A stretch of 64,000 nucleotides of DNA, from assembly GCF_003253735.1 (NCBI RefSeq), contig NZ_QKYW01000005.1, positions 124,001 to 188,000 of the forward strand, written 5' to 3'. This document shows positions 16,624 to 25,452 of the stretch, in pieces (positions within the stretch are counted from its first letter, which is position 1; each line of letters starts with the position of its first letter). The notes under the pieces are model-generated. The model was not told where the DNA came from. It did no database searches and saw only the letters and a program-made list of their open reading frames with translations. The DNA comes from Pseudomonas sp. URMO17WK12:I2 (lineage in GTDB: Bacteria; Pseudomonadota; Gammaproteobacteria; Pseudomonadales; Pseudomonadaceae). The position numbers were made by a program, and so were the translations under genes.

Positions 16624-17460
16624 ATGCAGCGGGGAGATCGCGAGCGGGCGCATTTCAGCTCCTGTGCCGAAGTCGGCGGTGTAGAACTGCTGACGGCGCG
16701 TTTCGTCGAGCATCGTTATGCGCCTCACGTGCATCAGAGTTACGCCATTGCCGTGGTCGAGGCGGGTGCCGAACGCTACCGCTATCGGGGTGAAGAGCAT
16801 GTGGTGAGCGCAGGACACGTGGCGCTGCTCAATCCGGATGAGGTGCATACCGGCCACAAGGCGGCCGACGATGGCTGGCGTTACCGGGTCTTTTACCCTG
16901 AGCCGCAGCAGTTTCAGGTCTTGCTCGAAGAGTTGGAGTTGCCTGCTACCGTGCCGTCCCTGCGCGGCAGCGTTCACCGTGATGAGTTGCTGGTGCCGGC
17001 GCTGCTCGACCTGCATCGTAAATTGCAGGACCCGCGGGTCAGTGTTTTGCAACGCCAGACCCGCTGGCGCGAGGTGATGTTGCAACTGCTCCAGCGCCAT
17101 GCGCAGGTTCCGGTGGCCGCTGCTGCGGGTAGCGAGCCCCTGGCTGTGAGCCGGGCCAAGGAACTGCTGGTCTCGCGTCTGACCACAGCACCTTCGCTGG
17201 AGGAACTGGCCACTGCGGTGAACCTCTCGCCGTTTCATTTCGCCCGGGTATTTCGTCGCGCCACCGGCCTGCCGCCCCATGCCTGGCTGCAACAGCGCCG
17301 GCTGGAGCAGGCGCGGGCGCTGTTGCGTGATGGCTGCGCACCGCTGAGCGTGGCGCTGCAACTGGGCTTTGCCGACCAGAGTCATCTGACACGACAGTTC
17401 AAGCAGGTGTATGGCGTGGGGCCGGGCGAGTATCGCAATGCCTGCCATCGTCGCCCGTAG
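16624..17460 (+). CDS. AraC-family transcriptional regulator
   Basis: 278 residues. The N-terminal cupin-like ligand/dimerisation domain (residues 1-150; YRYRGEEHVVSAGHVALLNPDEVHTG) is followed by a C-terminal double HTH (about 178-275; SLEELATAVNLSPFHFARVF and LSVALQLGFADQSHLTRQFK). The class resembles AraC regulators placed next to LysE or AzlCD exporters. It is coupled to the upstream GNAT gene and lies upstream of azlCD on the same strand with 333 bp between. Control of azlCD is an inference from position. Confidence 0.88.
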   Translation: MQRGDRERAHFSSCAEVGGVELLTARFVEHRYAPHVHQSYAIAVVEAGAERYRYRGEEHVVSAGHVALLNPDEVHTGHKAADDGWRYRVFYPEPQQFQVLLEELELPATVPSLRGSVHRDELLVPALLDLHRKLQDPRVSVLQRQTRWREVMLQLLQRHAQVPVAAAAGSEPLAVSRAKELLVSRLTTAPSLEELATAVNLSPFHFARVFRRATGLPPHAWLQQRRLEQARALLRDGCAPLSVALQLGFADQSHLTRQFKQVYGVGPGEYRNACHRRP

Positions 17461-17793
17461 CCTGCCGTTGAGCGCAGCGATATTAGGGCTGAGCAACGCC
17501 TGCAGACTACCTGTGGGAGCGCGCCATGCCCGCGATTTTTCGCGCGCATGGCGCGCTCCCACAAGTGCTAAACGCAGACGCTGCTTTGAACTAACAACGC
17601 CAATCCAGAAAGACTACAGGCGGCTAGCTGGCAAGACACCGACCTTTACTCGAAGGCTGGTATCGCGATGCTCGATACCGACCACTGATGGGCGCAACTG
17701 CGCAAGATTGTTCAAGACAGCAGGAGTAGGGCGGGCTAGCCTCACTCGCTCCTGATCGCCAGCGCGCGGTCTTTCCAGCCAAGCGACGAGCCG
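17461..17793. other. Intergenic region between araC-type gene and azlC
   Basis: 333 bp without a gene. It contains a REP palindrome (17511-17564) and a perfect 7-bp inverted repeat, GGTATCG-N7-CGATACC (17659-17679), which lies about 115 bp before azlC and could be an operator. Nothing else was recognised. Confidence 0.55.
17511..17564. repeat. REP-like palindrome (GTGGGAGC family), copy 2
   Basis: Arms run from CTGTGGGAGCGCGCCATGCC to GGCGCGCTCCCACAAG around ATTTTT. From the CCATGCCC of the left arm to the end it is identical to the copy at 11799-11851, and its arms pair better (one mismatch). It sits directly downstream of the AraC-type gene. Confidence 0.75.
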
Positions 17794-18504
17794 ATGTCCC
17801 GATACCAAGAATTCTTCCAGGGCCTGCGCGACATGCTGCCGATGCTGCTCGGCGCCATGCCGTTCGGGATCATCTACGGCAGCCTGGCCGGTGCCGCCGG
17901 GCTCGATGCCTGGCAGACCATCGGCATGTCGGTGCTGGTATTCGCCGGCTCGGCGCAGTTCATCGCCGTCAGCCTGCTGACCGGTGGCGCCACCCTGGCG
18001 GTGCTGTGGCTGACCACCCTGGTGGTCAACCTGCGCCACGCGCTGTATAGCGCCACCCTGCAGCCGTTCGTGCGTCACCTGCCCAAGCGCTGGCGCATGC
18101 CGTTGGCGTTCTGGCTGACCGACGAGGCGTTTGCCGTGGTGCAGCAGCGCTACGCGCGAAACGACGACTCACCAGACAAGCACTGGTACTTTCTCGGCGC
18201 CGGCCTGGCCATGTATGGCAACTGGGTTGGCTGCACGCTGATCGGCCTGCTGTTCGGTCAGGCGGTGCCGAACCTTGCAGCCTGGGGCCTGGATTTCGCG
18301 ATGATCGCTACCTTCGTCGGCATCGTCGTCCCCATGTTGCGCAACCGCCCGCAGGTCGCTGCAGCGCTGGTCGCGGCCGTCACCGCACTGGTCTTCCACG
18401 ACCTGCCCTACAAACTCGGGCTGATGGCCGCTGCCTTTGCCGGCATCGTCGTCGGCGTGGCGCTGGAGCGTTATCAACGGCCGCTGCAGGAGGAGCTTTG
18501 CTGA
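17794..18504 (+). CDS. azlC: AzlC-family branched-chain amino-acid exporter, large subunit
   Basis: 236 residues with about six TM helices. AzlC family features are seen: the N-terminal FFQGLRDMLPMLLGAMPFGIIYG motif, AGSAQFIAVSL, and NLRHALYSATL. AzlC and the small AzlD together form an inner-membrane efflux system for branched-chain amino acids (or analogues). The stop codon overlaps the azlD start (ATGA), showing tight coupling. Only a weak SD is visible upstream of ATG 17794. Confidence 0.9.
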   Translation: MSRYQEFFQGLRDMLPMLLGAMPFGIIYGSLAGAAGLDAWQTIGMSVLVFAGSAQFIAVSLLTGGATLAVLWLTTLVVNLRHALYSATLQPFVRHLPKRWRMPLAFWLTDEAFAVVQQRYARNDDSPDKHWYFLGAGLAMYGNWVGCTLIGLLFGQAVPNLAAWGLDFAMIATFVGIVVPMLRNRPQVAAALVAAVTALVFHDLPYKLGLMAAAFAGIVVGVALERYQRPLQEELC

Positions 18505-18833
18505 TGGAAAACTGGATCCTGATTCTCGGCATGCTGGCGATCACCTTCGCCACCCGCTACAGCCTTTTCGCCTTTCCCGACCTGCGCTTTCCCCAGGCGG
18601 TGCGCCAGGCGCTGCATTACGTGCCGACCGCGGTGCTCACCGCCATCGTGGTGCCGGCCATGCTGCTGCCCGACGGCCGCAACTGGGCGCTGAGCTGGGA
18701 CAACGCCTACCTGTTGGCCGGCCTGGCGACCATCGCCATCGCCGTGGTGACGCGCCATCTGCTGGCGACCATCGGCGGCGGGCTGCTGATTTTCTTCGGG
18801 CTGCGCTGGGCGCTGGGCCAGTTGCCGATCTGA
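18504..18833 (+). CDS. azlD: AzlD-family branched-chain amino-acid exporter, small subunit
   Basis: 109 residues (MENWILILGMLAITFATRYS...) with 3-4 TM helices, the usual AzlD size. The start ATG at 18504 overlaps the azlC stop by one base, with AGGAGGAG 8 nt upstream. It forms a two-component exporter with AzlC. The conserved LRFPQAVRQALHYVPTAVL segment supports the family call. Confidence 0.9.
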   Translation: MENWILILGMLAITFATRYSLFAFPDLRFPQAVRQALHYVPTAVLTAIVVPAMLLPDGRNWALSWDNAYLLAGLATIAIAVVTRHLLATIGGGLLIFFGLRWALGQLPI

Positions 18834-18967
18834 TGTGAAACCGGATTGTTCCAGTTATCGCAATAAAGTAGTGCCAACAACACCTATTCCTCAAAACGGA
18901 CCTTGGTCGCAAGCTGGTTGCACGGATCGGGACTTCTCCCGGCCCACCGTCAACCAGGAGCCGACCC

Positions 18968-19585
18968 ATGAAAATCCACCACGTCCCACTGTCCGGCCAC
19001 GCCCATCGCGCCGTTCTATTCGCCTCGCTGCTGGGCCTCAAGCCCGAGCTGGTCGAGGTCGACTTGGCTGCCGGTGCCCACAAACAACCTGAATTCCTGG
19101 CGCTCAACCCGTTCGGCCAGGTGCCGGTGCTGGAGGATGACGGCGTGGTGGTTGCCGACTCCAACGCCATCCTGGTTTATCTGGCCAAGAAAACCGGCCG
19201 CACCGACTGGCTGCCGGAAGACCCGGCGGGCGCGGCGGCGGTGCAGCGCTGGTTGTCTGTGGCCGCTGGCGAACTGGCTTACGGCCCTTGCGCGGCGCGG
19301 CTGATCACGGTGTTCGGCGCCGACTTCAACGCCCAGGAAGTGATTGCCCGTGCCCACGTGCTGCTCGCCCGCCTGGAGCGCCACCTGAGCGGCCGCCAGT
19401 GGCTGGCCGCCGACCACCCGACCATTGCCGACGTGGCGCTGTACAGCTACCTGGCCCGGGCGCCGGAAGGCAATGTCGACCTGTCGGCCTACGGACAGGT
19501 CCGCGCCTTTCTGGCGCGCATCGAGGCGCTACCTGGCTTCGTCGCGATTCCCGAGACCGCTGCCGGGCTGACTGCCAACGCTTGA
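18968..19585 (+). CDS. Glutathione S-transferase
   Basis: 205 residues. The N-terminal thioredoxin-fold domain ends with the GSH-binding motif [22 protein letters not shown] (residues about 44-65), where P-V-L precedes the D/E-S(N) element. The C-terminal all-helical domain has [16 protein letters not shown], the N-capping-box region. AGGAG lies 7 bases before the ATG. It is followed after 32 bp by the PNPOx/ferredoxin-reductase fusion, so the two form a likely operon for detoxifying an electrophile or for redox stress. The substrate is unknown. Confidence 0.9.
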   Translation: MKIHHVPLSGHAHRAVLFASLLGLKPELVEVDLAAGAHKQPEFLALNPFGQVPVLEDDGVVVADSNAILVYLAKKTGRTDWLPEDPAGAAAVQRWLSVAAGELAYGPCAARLITVFGADFNAQEVIARAHVLLARLERHLSGRQWLAADHPTIADVALYSYLARAPEGNVDLSAYGQVRAFLARIEALPGFVAIPETAAGLTANA

Positions 19586-19617
19586 GCATTGATGCTGCCG
19601 TCTCCGGGAGAACAGCC

Positions 19618-21684
19618 ATGACCGACCTTGCGAATATCCCCGCCACCTGGCATCCGGGCGAAACCTTCATCCAGGAAAAACTCGGTGTCGCCGAACGGAT
19701 GGCGGCGGTCGGCAAGCGTGTGGTGCGCGACTTCATGCCCGACCAGCACCGCGATTTCTACGCCCAGTTGCCGTTCATCGTGCTCGGCAGCGTGGATGAG
19801 CAAGGTGACGCCTGGGCCGGCATGCTCGAAGGCCAGGCCGGCTTCATGACCTCGCCGACACCCACCACGCTGGATATCGCGGCCCGGCCAAACTCGGGTG
19901 ATCCGGTTGGGCAGGGCATGGCCGATGGCGCGGCGCTGGGCCTGCTGGGTATCGAGCTGCACAGCCGCCGCCGCAACCGCATGAACGGCGTGGCGGCAGC
20001 GGGCGGCAAGGGCCTGCGGGTGGCGGTCGAGCAGAGTTTTGGCAACTGCCCGCGTTATATCCAGCAGCGCGACTTCAGCTTTGCCCGTGATCCGGCGACG
20101 CCATTCGTTGGCGACGTCGTGGAATTGTCAGCGCTGGATGCCGCAGCGCGGGCGTTGATCGAGGGGGCGGATACCTTCTTCGTGGCGACCTATGCCGATG
20201 TCGAAGGGCAGCGTCAGGTCGATGCCTCGCACCGCGGCGGCAATAGCGGCTTCGTGCGAATCGAGGCAGATGGCGCCCTGACCATCCCGGACTTCAATGG
20301 CAACCTGTTCTTTTCAACCCTGGGCAATATCGTCCTCAACGGCAAGGCAGGCCTGCTCTTTGTGGATTTCGCCACGGGTGATGTGCTGCAACTGAGCGGC
20401 GAGGCCGAGGTGATTTTCGACTCAGCGCAGATCGGTGCCTTCCAGGGTGCCGAGCGGCTGTGGACGTTCCGGGCCCGGCGGATCGTGCGCCGCCCAGGTG
20501 CCACGGCCCTGCGCTGGGCGCTGCGCGAGGACGGTTGGGCGGACAGCTCGCTGCTCACCGGCAATTGGCAGCAGGCTGCTGACCGGTTGCGCGCCGCCCG
20601 GTACGCCAAGCAATGGCGGCCGATGAAGATCGTGCGCATCGTCAAGGAAAGCCAGTCGATCCGCTCGCTGCATCTCGAACCCGTCGATGGCGCCGGGCTA
20701 TTGCCGCACCTGGCCGGCCAGCACCTGTCGATTCGGCTGCAGCTTGGCGCGGATGAAAAGTCGCTGATTCGCACCTATACCCTGTCGGTGGCGCCGTCCG
20801 ATGGCCTCTACCGGATCAGCGTCAAGCGTGAAGGGCGGGTGTCGCAATTCATCCATGATCAGCTGCGCGAAGGCGACCTGATCGAAGCTCGCGCACCGGC
20901 CGGTGCGTTCGTCCTCGATGCACAGCTGGAGCGCCCTCTGGTGCTGCTGGCTGGTGGCATTGGCATCACGCCGCTGCTGGCGATGCTGCGTCATGTGGTT
21001 TACGAAGGCTGGCGCCAGCAGCGGATCAGGCCGGTCACGCTGTTCTACGCCGCGCGATCGAAAGCCGAGCGTGCCTTCGATGGTGAGCTGGCGGATCTGG
21101 TCGCCGCGGCCCAAGGCTCAGTGAGACTGGTGCGGGTGCTCAGCGACACCAGGGGCGCCGAGCCAGGTGTCGATTACGACACGGCAGGGCGTATCGATAT
21201 GGCGCTGTTGACCCGCTACCTGGCCTTCGATGATTACGCCTTCTACCTGTGCGGGCCAGCGGCTTTCACCCAAGGGCTGTATGACGGGTTGCGCGGCTAC
21301 AACATTGCCGACGGGCGTATTCATGCCGAGGGCTTCGGGCCGGCGTCCCTGGTTCGGCGTCCTGACCAGCCGGTGATCGCCGCCGTGCCGCTGCCGCCCG
21401 CTACCGAGCCGGTAGCGGTGCTGTTTACCGAGTCGCTGAAGGAAGGGCGCTGGACGCCGGGCTCCGGCACCTTGCTGGAGCTGGCCGAGGCTAGAGGCCT
21501 GGAACCGGAGTTCAGCTGCCGCGAAGGCTCCTGCGGCACCTGCAAGACCCGCCTGGTGAAAGGCGCGGTGAGTTATCTGAAAGAACCCAGCGCGCCACAT
21601 GGCGACGACGAAGTGCTGATCTGCTGTGCGGTACCGGCGCAGCCACAAGGTGTTGATGACGAGCGCCTCGAACTGGCGCTCTGA
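19618..21684 (+). CDS. Three-domain flavo/iron-sulfur oxidoreductase: PNPOx-like + FNR-like reductase + 2Fe-2S ferredoxin
   Basis: 688 residues from the ATG at 19618, with GGGAG just upstream. Residues about 40-300: pyridoxamine-phosphate-oxidase-like FMN-binding split barrel (QLPFIVLGSVDEQGDAWAGML; CPRYIQQRDFSF). Residues about 335-570: ferredoxin-NADP reductase type FAD/NAD domain (RTYTLSVAPSD; LLAGGIGITPLLAMLRHV; YLCGPAAF). Residues about 605-688: plant-type 2Fe-2S ferredoxin with CREGSCGTC and a distal C (LICCAVP). Electrons should run NAD(P)H to FAD to 2Fe-2S, possibly to the FMN-like split barrel. It is in an operon with GST. The substrate is unknown, and a role in disposal of glutathione conjugates or xenobiotics is inferred only. 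Confidence 0.87.
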   Translation: MTDLANIPATWHPGETFIQEKLGVAERMAAVGKRVVRDFMPDQHRDFYAQLPFIVLGSVDEQGDAWAGMLEGQAGFMTSPTPTTLDIAARPNSGDPVGQGMADGAALGLLGIELHSRRRNRMNGVAAAGGKGLRVAVEQSFGNCPRYIQQRDFSFARDPATPFVGDVVELSALDAAARALIEGADTFFVATYADVEGQRQVDASHRGGNSGFVRIEADGALTIPDFNGNLFFSTLGNIVLNGKAGLLFVDFATGDVLQLSGEAEVIFDSAQIGAFQGAERLWTFRARRIVRRPGATALRWALREDGWADSSLLTGNWQQAADRLRAARYAKQWRPMKIVRIVKESQSIRSLHLEPVDGAGLLPHLAGQHLSIRLQLGADEKSLIRTYTLSVAPSDGLYRISVKREGRVSQFIHDQLREGDLIEARAPAGAFVLDAQLERPLVLLAGGIGITPLLAMLRHVVYEGWRQQRIRPVTLFYAARSKAERAFDGELADLVAAAQGSVRLVRVLSDTRGAEPGVDYDTAGRIDMALLTRYLAFDDYAFYLCGPAAFTQGLYDGLRGYNIADGRIHAEGFGPASLVRRPDQPVIAAVPLPPATEPVAVLFTESLKEGRWTPGSGTLLELAEARGLEPEFSCREGSCGTCKTRLVKGAVSYLKEPSAPHGDDEVLICCAVPAQPQGVDDERLELAL

Positions 21685-21959
21685 GCGGCGCAGCAACCGG
21701 ACCTGTGGCAGCCTCGCACACAGCTTTTGTGGCGCAGCCGGTTTAGCCTCGATCTTGTCTGGCAGGACCCGTAAGAGCTCGAGGCTGAAGCCTCTGCCAC
21801 GAGATCGCCGATGGTCGGTATGGTGATGGCTCCAGCGTGCCCAGGGCGCTCGGCGCCCGCGCGCCTCGAACTGCATGGCCGTTCGGGGCGCTCGGATGCG
21901 GCATACTCGCTGCGTTGCGCCTGCAGCGCAGCCAAGGCTTAAAGCACAGGAGCGGTGGG

Positions 21960-22850
21960 ATGGATCGTTGGCAGGCGATGCGGGTATTCGTGAAGGTCGC
22001 GGAGACGGGCAGCTTTGCCAGCACCGCACGGCAGATGCACATGAGTGCGCCGGCGGTGACGCGCATCGTTGCCGGTCTCGAGGATCTGATCGGCGCACGG
22101 CTGCTGGTGCGCACCACGCGCTCGGTAAAAACCACCGATGCCGGCAGCCGCTATCTGCAGGACTGTCGACGGATTCTCGGCGATATCGCCGAGGCGGAGC
22201 TGGCCGCTGCCGGTCATTACGCCGAGCCATCCGGCACCCTGGCCGTCACCGCGGCGTCGATGTTCGGTCACCTGCACGTGCTGCCGCTGGTGCTCGATTA
22301 CCTGGATGCCTACCCGGGCATGCATGCGCGCACCTTTTTCGTCGACCGCCCGGTGAACATCGTCGACGAAGGCATCGACGTGGCGATCCGTATCGGGCAC
22401 CTGGCGGACTCGGGCTTCACCGCCATCCAGGTCGGCTCGGTGCGTCGGGTGATCTGCGCGGCGCCGTCCTACCTGGAAAAGTATGGCGTACCAGCCACAC
22501 CCGCCGAGCTCAAACACCACCGCATCGTCGTCTCGCAAAGTGCCTGGGCCTCGCCGGAATGGCGCTTTGCCGAGGGACAGCGGGTGCTCATCGATCCGGT
22601 GTTGCAATCCAACACCAACGAATCGGCAATCGCCACGGCGCGCGCCGGCTGGGGGCTGACCCGGGTGCTGAGCTATCAGGCCGACCCGTCGCTGCAGGAG
22701 GGCGCGCTGCAGATCGTGCTCGATGCATTCGAGGAGCCGCCGCTGCCGATTCACGTGCTGTACCCCGAAGGCCGCCAGGCACCCGCCAAGGTGCGCGCCT
22801 TCGTCGACCTGGCCGTGGCGCGGCTGCGTGGTAACCCGCTGTTCAACTGA
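21960..22850 (+). CDS. LysR-family transcriptional regulator
   Basis: 296 residues from MDRWQAMRVF. The N-terminal winged HTH (residues 1-60; FVKVAETGSFASTARQMHMSAPAVTRIV) and a type-2 periplasmic-binding-protein-like effector domain are clear. The body resembles the large group of Pseudomonas LysR proteins that repress or activate neighbouring oxidoreductases. It lies 275 bp downstream of the GST/fusion gene on the same strand. No divergent target is seen, so the regulon is unknown. The start is chosen at the homologous M (AGGAGCGGTGGG upstream). Confidence 0.9.
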   Translation: MDRWQAMRVFVKVAETGSFASTARQMHMSAPAVTRIVAGLEDLIGARLLVRTTRSVKTTDAGSRYLQDCRRILGDIAEAELAAAGHYAEPSGTLAVTAASMFGHLHVLPLVLDYLDAYPGMHARTFFVDRPVNIVDEGIDVAIRIGHLADSGFTAIQVGSVRRVICAAPSYLEKYGVPATPAELKHHRIVVSQSAWASPEWRFAEGQRVLIDPVLQSNTNESAIATARAGWGLTRVLSYQADPSLQEGALQIVLDAFEEPPLPIHVLYPEGRQAPAKVRAFVDLAVARLRGNPLFN

Positions 22851-22946
22851 AAAGGCGCAACGGTCGACAAAAATCTCTGTGGCTGTGGCTTTGCTCGAGC
22901 TGTTGCAGTCCAATGCTCATCGAATCCGCATTAAGGAAAGGTCTCG

Positions 22947-24821
22947 ATGAGTCAGCAATCGCAATTCGCTCTGCTGAAAAGCCGGCGCTTCCTGCCGTTC
23001 TTCATCACCCAGTTGCTCGGTGCGTTCAACGACAACATCTTCAAGCAGTCGTTGATCCTGGCGATCCTCTTCAAGCTCAGCCTCGACACCGACCGCGATC
23101 TGCTGGTCAACGTGGCGGCCATGCTGTTCATCCTGCCGTTCTTCCTGTTCTCCGCACTCGGCGGCCAGTTCGGTGAAAAGTTCGCCAAGGACTGGTTGAT
23201 CCGCCGGCTCAAGTTCTTCGAGATTTTCATCATGGGCGTCGGTGCAGTCGGCGTGGTGCTCGGCAACCTGACGCTGATGCTCGGCGTGCTGTTCACCATG
23301 GGCCTGCAATCGGCGCTGTTCGGCCCGGTGAAGTACTCGATCCTGCCCCAGGCGTTGAAGCCCGAAGAGCTGGTCGGTGGCAACGCGCTGGTGGAAATGG
23401 GCACCTTTCTGGCGATTCTGGCGGGCACCATCGGCGCCGGCCTGATGCTCACCAGTGCGCATTACGGCGTCATCGTCGCTGCCTCGGTGGTGCTGGTAGC
23501 GGTGCTGGGCTACCTGTCGGCGCGCGGTATTCCGCGGGCCGATGCCGCGCTGCCCGACCTGGCGCTGGACTGGAACATCTTCCGGCAAACCTGGCTGACC
23601 CTGCGCATGGGCCTGACCCAGCCCAAGGCAGTGTCGCGCTCGCTGGTCGGCAACTCGTGGTTCTGGTTTCTCGGTGCGGTGTACCTGACGCAGATTCCGG
23701 CCTATTCCAAGGAGTGGCTGCACGGCGATGAAAGTGTGGTCACCCTGATCCTCACCGTGTTCTCGGTGGGCATCGCCCTGGGCTCGATGCTTTGCGAGCG
23801 CATGAGCGGGCGCAAGGTGGAGATCGGCCTGGTGCCGTTCGGCTCCATCGGCCTGTCGGTGTTCGGCATTCTGCTGTGGTGGGCGTCGGGTGGTATTCCC
23901 CAAGCCGCGCAGCCCTATGACTGGCTGGCGCTGCTGGGCTTCGGCCATGCCTGGTGGGTGCTCGGTTCGATCCTCGGCATCGGCGTGTTCGGTGGTTTCT
24001 ACATCGTGCCGCTGTATGCGCTGATCCAGTCGCGCACCGCGGAGAACGAGCGTGCAAGGGTGATCGCCGCCAACAACATCCTCAACGCGCTGTTCATGGT
24101 GGTATCGGCGCTGGTGTCGATCCTCTTTCTCAGCGTCGCCGGGCTGTCGATCCCGCAGCTGTTCCTGGTCATTTCGCTGATGAACGTGGCGGTGAACAGT
24201 TACATCTTCAAGATCGTCCCCGAGTTCACCATGCGCTTCCTGATCTGGCTGCTGGGCCACTCGATGTACCGGGTGACGCACACGGGGCTCGACTCGATTC
24301 CCGAAGAGGGGCCGGCGGTGCTTGTCTGCAACCACGTATCGTTCGTCGATGCGCTGCTGATCGGCGGTGCGGTGCGCCGGCCGGTACGCTTCGTCATGTA
24401 CTACAAGATCTACAACCTGCCGGTGCTCAACTTCATCTTCCGCACGGCTGGCACGGTGCCGATTGCCGGGCGCAGCGAGGACCTGCTGGTGTTCGATGCG
24501 GCGTTCAAGCGCATCGGCGAGTACCTGCGCAATGGCGAACTGGTGTGCATCTTTCCCGAAGGCAAACTGACCGCCGACGGCGAGATCGACGAGTTCAAGG
24601 CCGGTGTCGAGCGCATCCTGCAGGACCACCCGGTGCCGGTGATTCCCATGGCACTGGGCGGGCTGTGGGGCAGCTTTTTCAGCCGTGATCCGCAGAAGGG
24701 GGTATTCCGCCGCTTCTGGTCGCGGATCGATCTGGTGGCTGGCACGCCAATCGAGGCAGCAGCCGCGACACGGCAGGTGTTGCAGGCCGAGGTCAAGGCG
24801 CTGCGCGGGGATAATCGCTGA
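22947..24821 (+). CDS. MFS transporter-acyltransferase fusion (LplT-Aas-like lysophospholipid recycling)
   Basis: 624 residues. Residues about 10-420 are a 12-TM MFS transporter beginning FLPFFITQLLGAFNDNIFKQ, the signature of the LplT lysophospholipid flippase. Residues about 430-620 are a PlsC-type acyltransferase with motif I NHVSFVDALL (HX4D) and motif III FPEGKLTADGE. In E. coli, LplT and Aas are separate proteins that import and re-acylate lysophosphatidylethanolamine. Here the AMP-binding (acyl-ACP synthetase) part of Aas is absent, so acyl donors must come from elsewhere. It is convergent with gdx. Confidence 0.9.
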   Translation: MSQQSQFALLKSRRFLPFFITQLLGAFNDNIFKQSLILAILFKLSLDTDRDLLVNVAAMLFILPFFLFSALGGQFGEKFAKDWLIRRLKFFEIFIMGVGAVGVVLGNLTLMLGVLFTMGLQSALFGPVKYSILPQALKPEELVGGNALVEMGTFLAILAGTIGAGLMLTSAHYGVIVAASVVLVAVLGYLSARGIPRADAALPDLALDWNIFRQTWLTLRMGLTQPKAVSRSLVGNSWFWFLGAVYLTQIPAYSKEWLHGDESVVTLILTVFSVGIALGSMLCERMSGRKVEIGLVPFGSIGLSVFGILLWWASGGIPQAAQPYDWLALLGFGHAWWVLGSILGIGVFGGFYIVPLYALIQSRTAENERARVIAANNILNALFMVVSALVSILFLSVAGLSIPQLFLVISLMNVAVNSYIFKIVPEFTMRFLIWLLGHSMYRVTHTGLDSIPEEGPAVLVCNHVSFVDALLIGGAVRRPVRFVMYYKIYNLPVLNFIFRTAGTVPIAGRSEDLLVFDAAFKRIGEYLRNGELVCIFPEGKLTADGEIDEFKAGVERILQDHPVPVIPMALGGLWGSFFSRDPQKGVFRRFWSRIDLVAGTPIEAAAATRQVLQAEVKALRGDNR

Positions 24822-24855
24822 GCTGGAAGATCGAACCCGGCAAAAAGCGCTGGAG

Positions 24856-24877
24856 GAGCCCGCCAATCGGCGGGCTC
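24856..24877. terminator. Bidirectional terminator between lplT-like gene and gdx
   Basis: Perfect 9-bp stem GAGCCCGCC / GGCGGGCTC with a 4-nt AATC loop in the 63 bp between two convergent genes. It is followed by TGTCATTT on the + strand. Confidence 0.65.
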
Positions 24878-24884
24878 TGTCATT

Positions 24885-25202
24885 TCAACCGTGGCTCATC
24901 TTCAGTCCGATCAAGCCGCAGATGATCAGCGCCACACTGGCCAGGCGGATCAACGCCATGGACTCACCAAACAGGATAATGCCTGCGATTACCGTGCCGA
25001 CTGCGCCGACGCCGGTCCAGATGGCGTAGGCGGTACCCAACGGCAATTCCTTCATGGCCAGGCCCAGCAAGCCAAGGCTGACCAGCATGGCGGCGATGGT
25101 CAGTACGGTCGGAAGAGGGCGGGTGAAACCGTCGGTGTACTTCAGGCCGACGGCCCAGCCGACCTCGAACAGGCCGGCGAAAAACAGGATGATCCAGGAC
25201 AT
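24885..25202 (-). CDS. gdx: Guanidinium exporter Gdx (SugE), SMR family
   Basis: 105 residues, four TM helices, starting [20 protein letters not shown]. The [11 protein letters not shown] segment has the essential membrane Glu of SMR transporters (residue 13), and the SugE/Gdx-type sequence [20 protein letters not shown] is present. Gdx proteins are dimeric guanidinium/proton antiporters; some SugE also export quaternary ammonium compounds. The guanidine-II riboswitch immediately upstream argues strongly for guanidinium as substrate. The in-frame extension upstream (to 25277) merely reads through the riboswitch and is not the true start. Confidence 0.93.
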   Translation of the reverse strand: MSWIILFFAGLFEVGWAVGLKYTDGFTRPLPTVLTIAAMLVSLGLLGLAMKELPLGTAYAIWTGVGAVGTVIAGIILFGESMALIRLASVALIICGLIGLKMSHG

Positions 25203-25217
25203 ATGACCCTTACGGAT

Positions 25218-25275
25218 AACGGTGGGGTCGTCCCCGGCAGTCAGGCACGTAAATCCGGGGTCGTCCCCGGCGTGC
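25218..25275 (-). promoter_or_regulatory. Guanidine-II (mini-ykkC) riboswitch
   Basis: On the transcript strand, two hairpins occur in tandem. Each has the form GGGG-ACGA-CCCC: P1 at 25255-25270 (CCGGGGACGACCCCGG) and P2 at 25222-25238. They are separated by about 16 nt, and a short leader follows to the SD (AAGGG) and the gdx ATG at 25202. Two stem-loops with ACGR tetraloops are the defining feature of guanidine-II riboswitches, which free the SD on guanidinium binding. The P2-to-SD distance fits translational control. Confidence 0.9.
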
Positions 25276-25334
25276 ACCGCTATTGTGCATGATGGGGTTG
25301 TGAGGGCAAGTCAGCCCGGCGGTCCATCCTGGGG

Positions 25335-25370
25335 TGCATGGCGAGCAGTCACGGGCATGGCCCGTTCCCA
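25335..25370. repeat. Degenerate REP half-element
   Basis: TCACGGGCATGGCCCGTTCCCACGG matches the right arm of the GTGGGAGC palindromes elsewhere in the window. The left arm is not recognisable. It lies between the riboswitch and the BASS transporter gene. Confidence 0.45.
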
Positions 25371-25452
25371 CGGACTTCGCTGATCTGCTGGGAGACCCCG
25401 GCGCTGTAGGGTGGGCTTTAGCCCACCAGTTGCGCTTGCTGCTAACGCCAGC

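Noticed and set aside
22917..24866. 649-codon open frame antisense to the LplT-like fusion
   Set aside because: No recognisable domain; Arg/His/Gln-rich shadow of the real gene.
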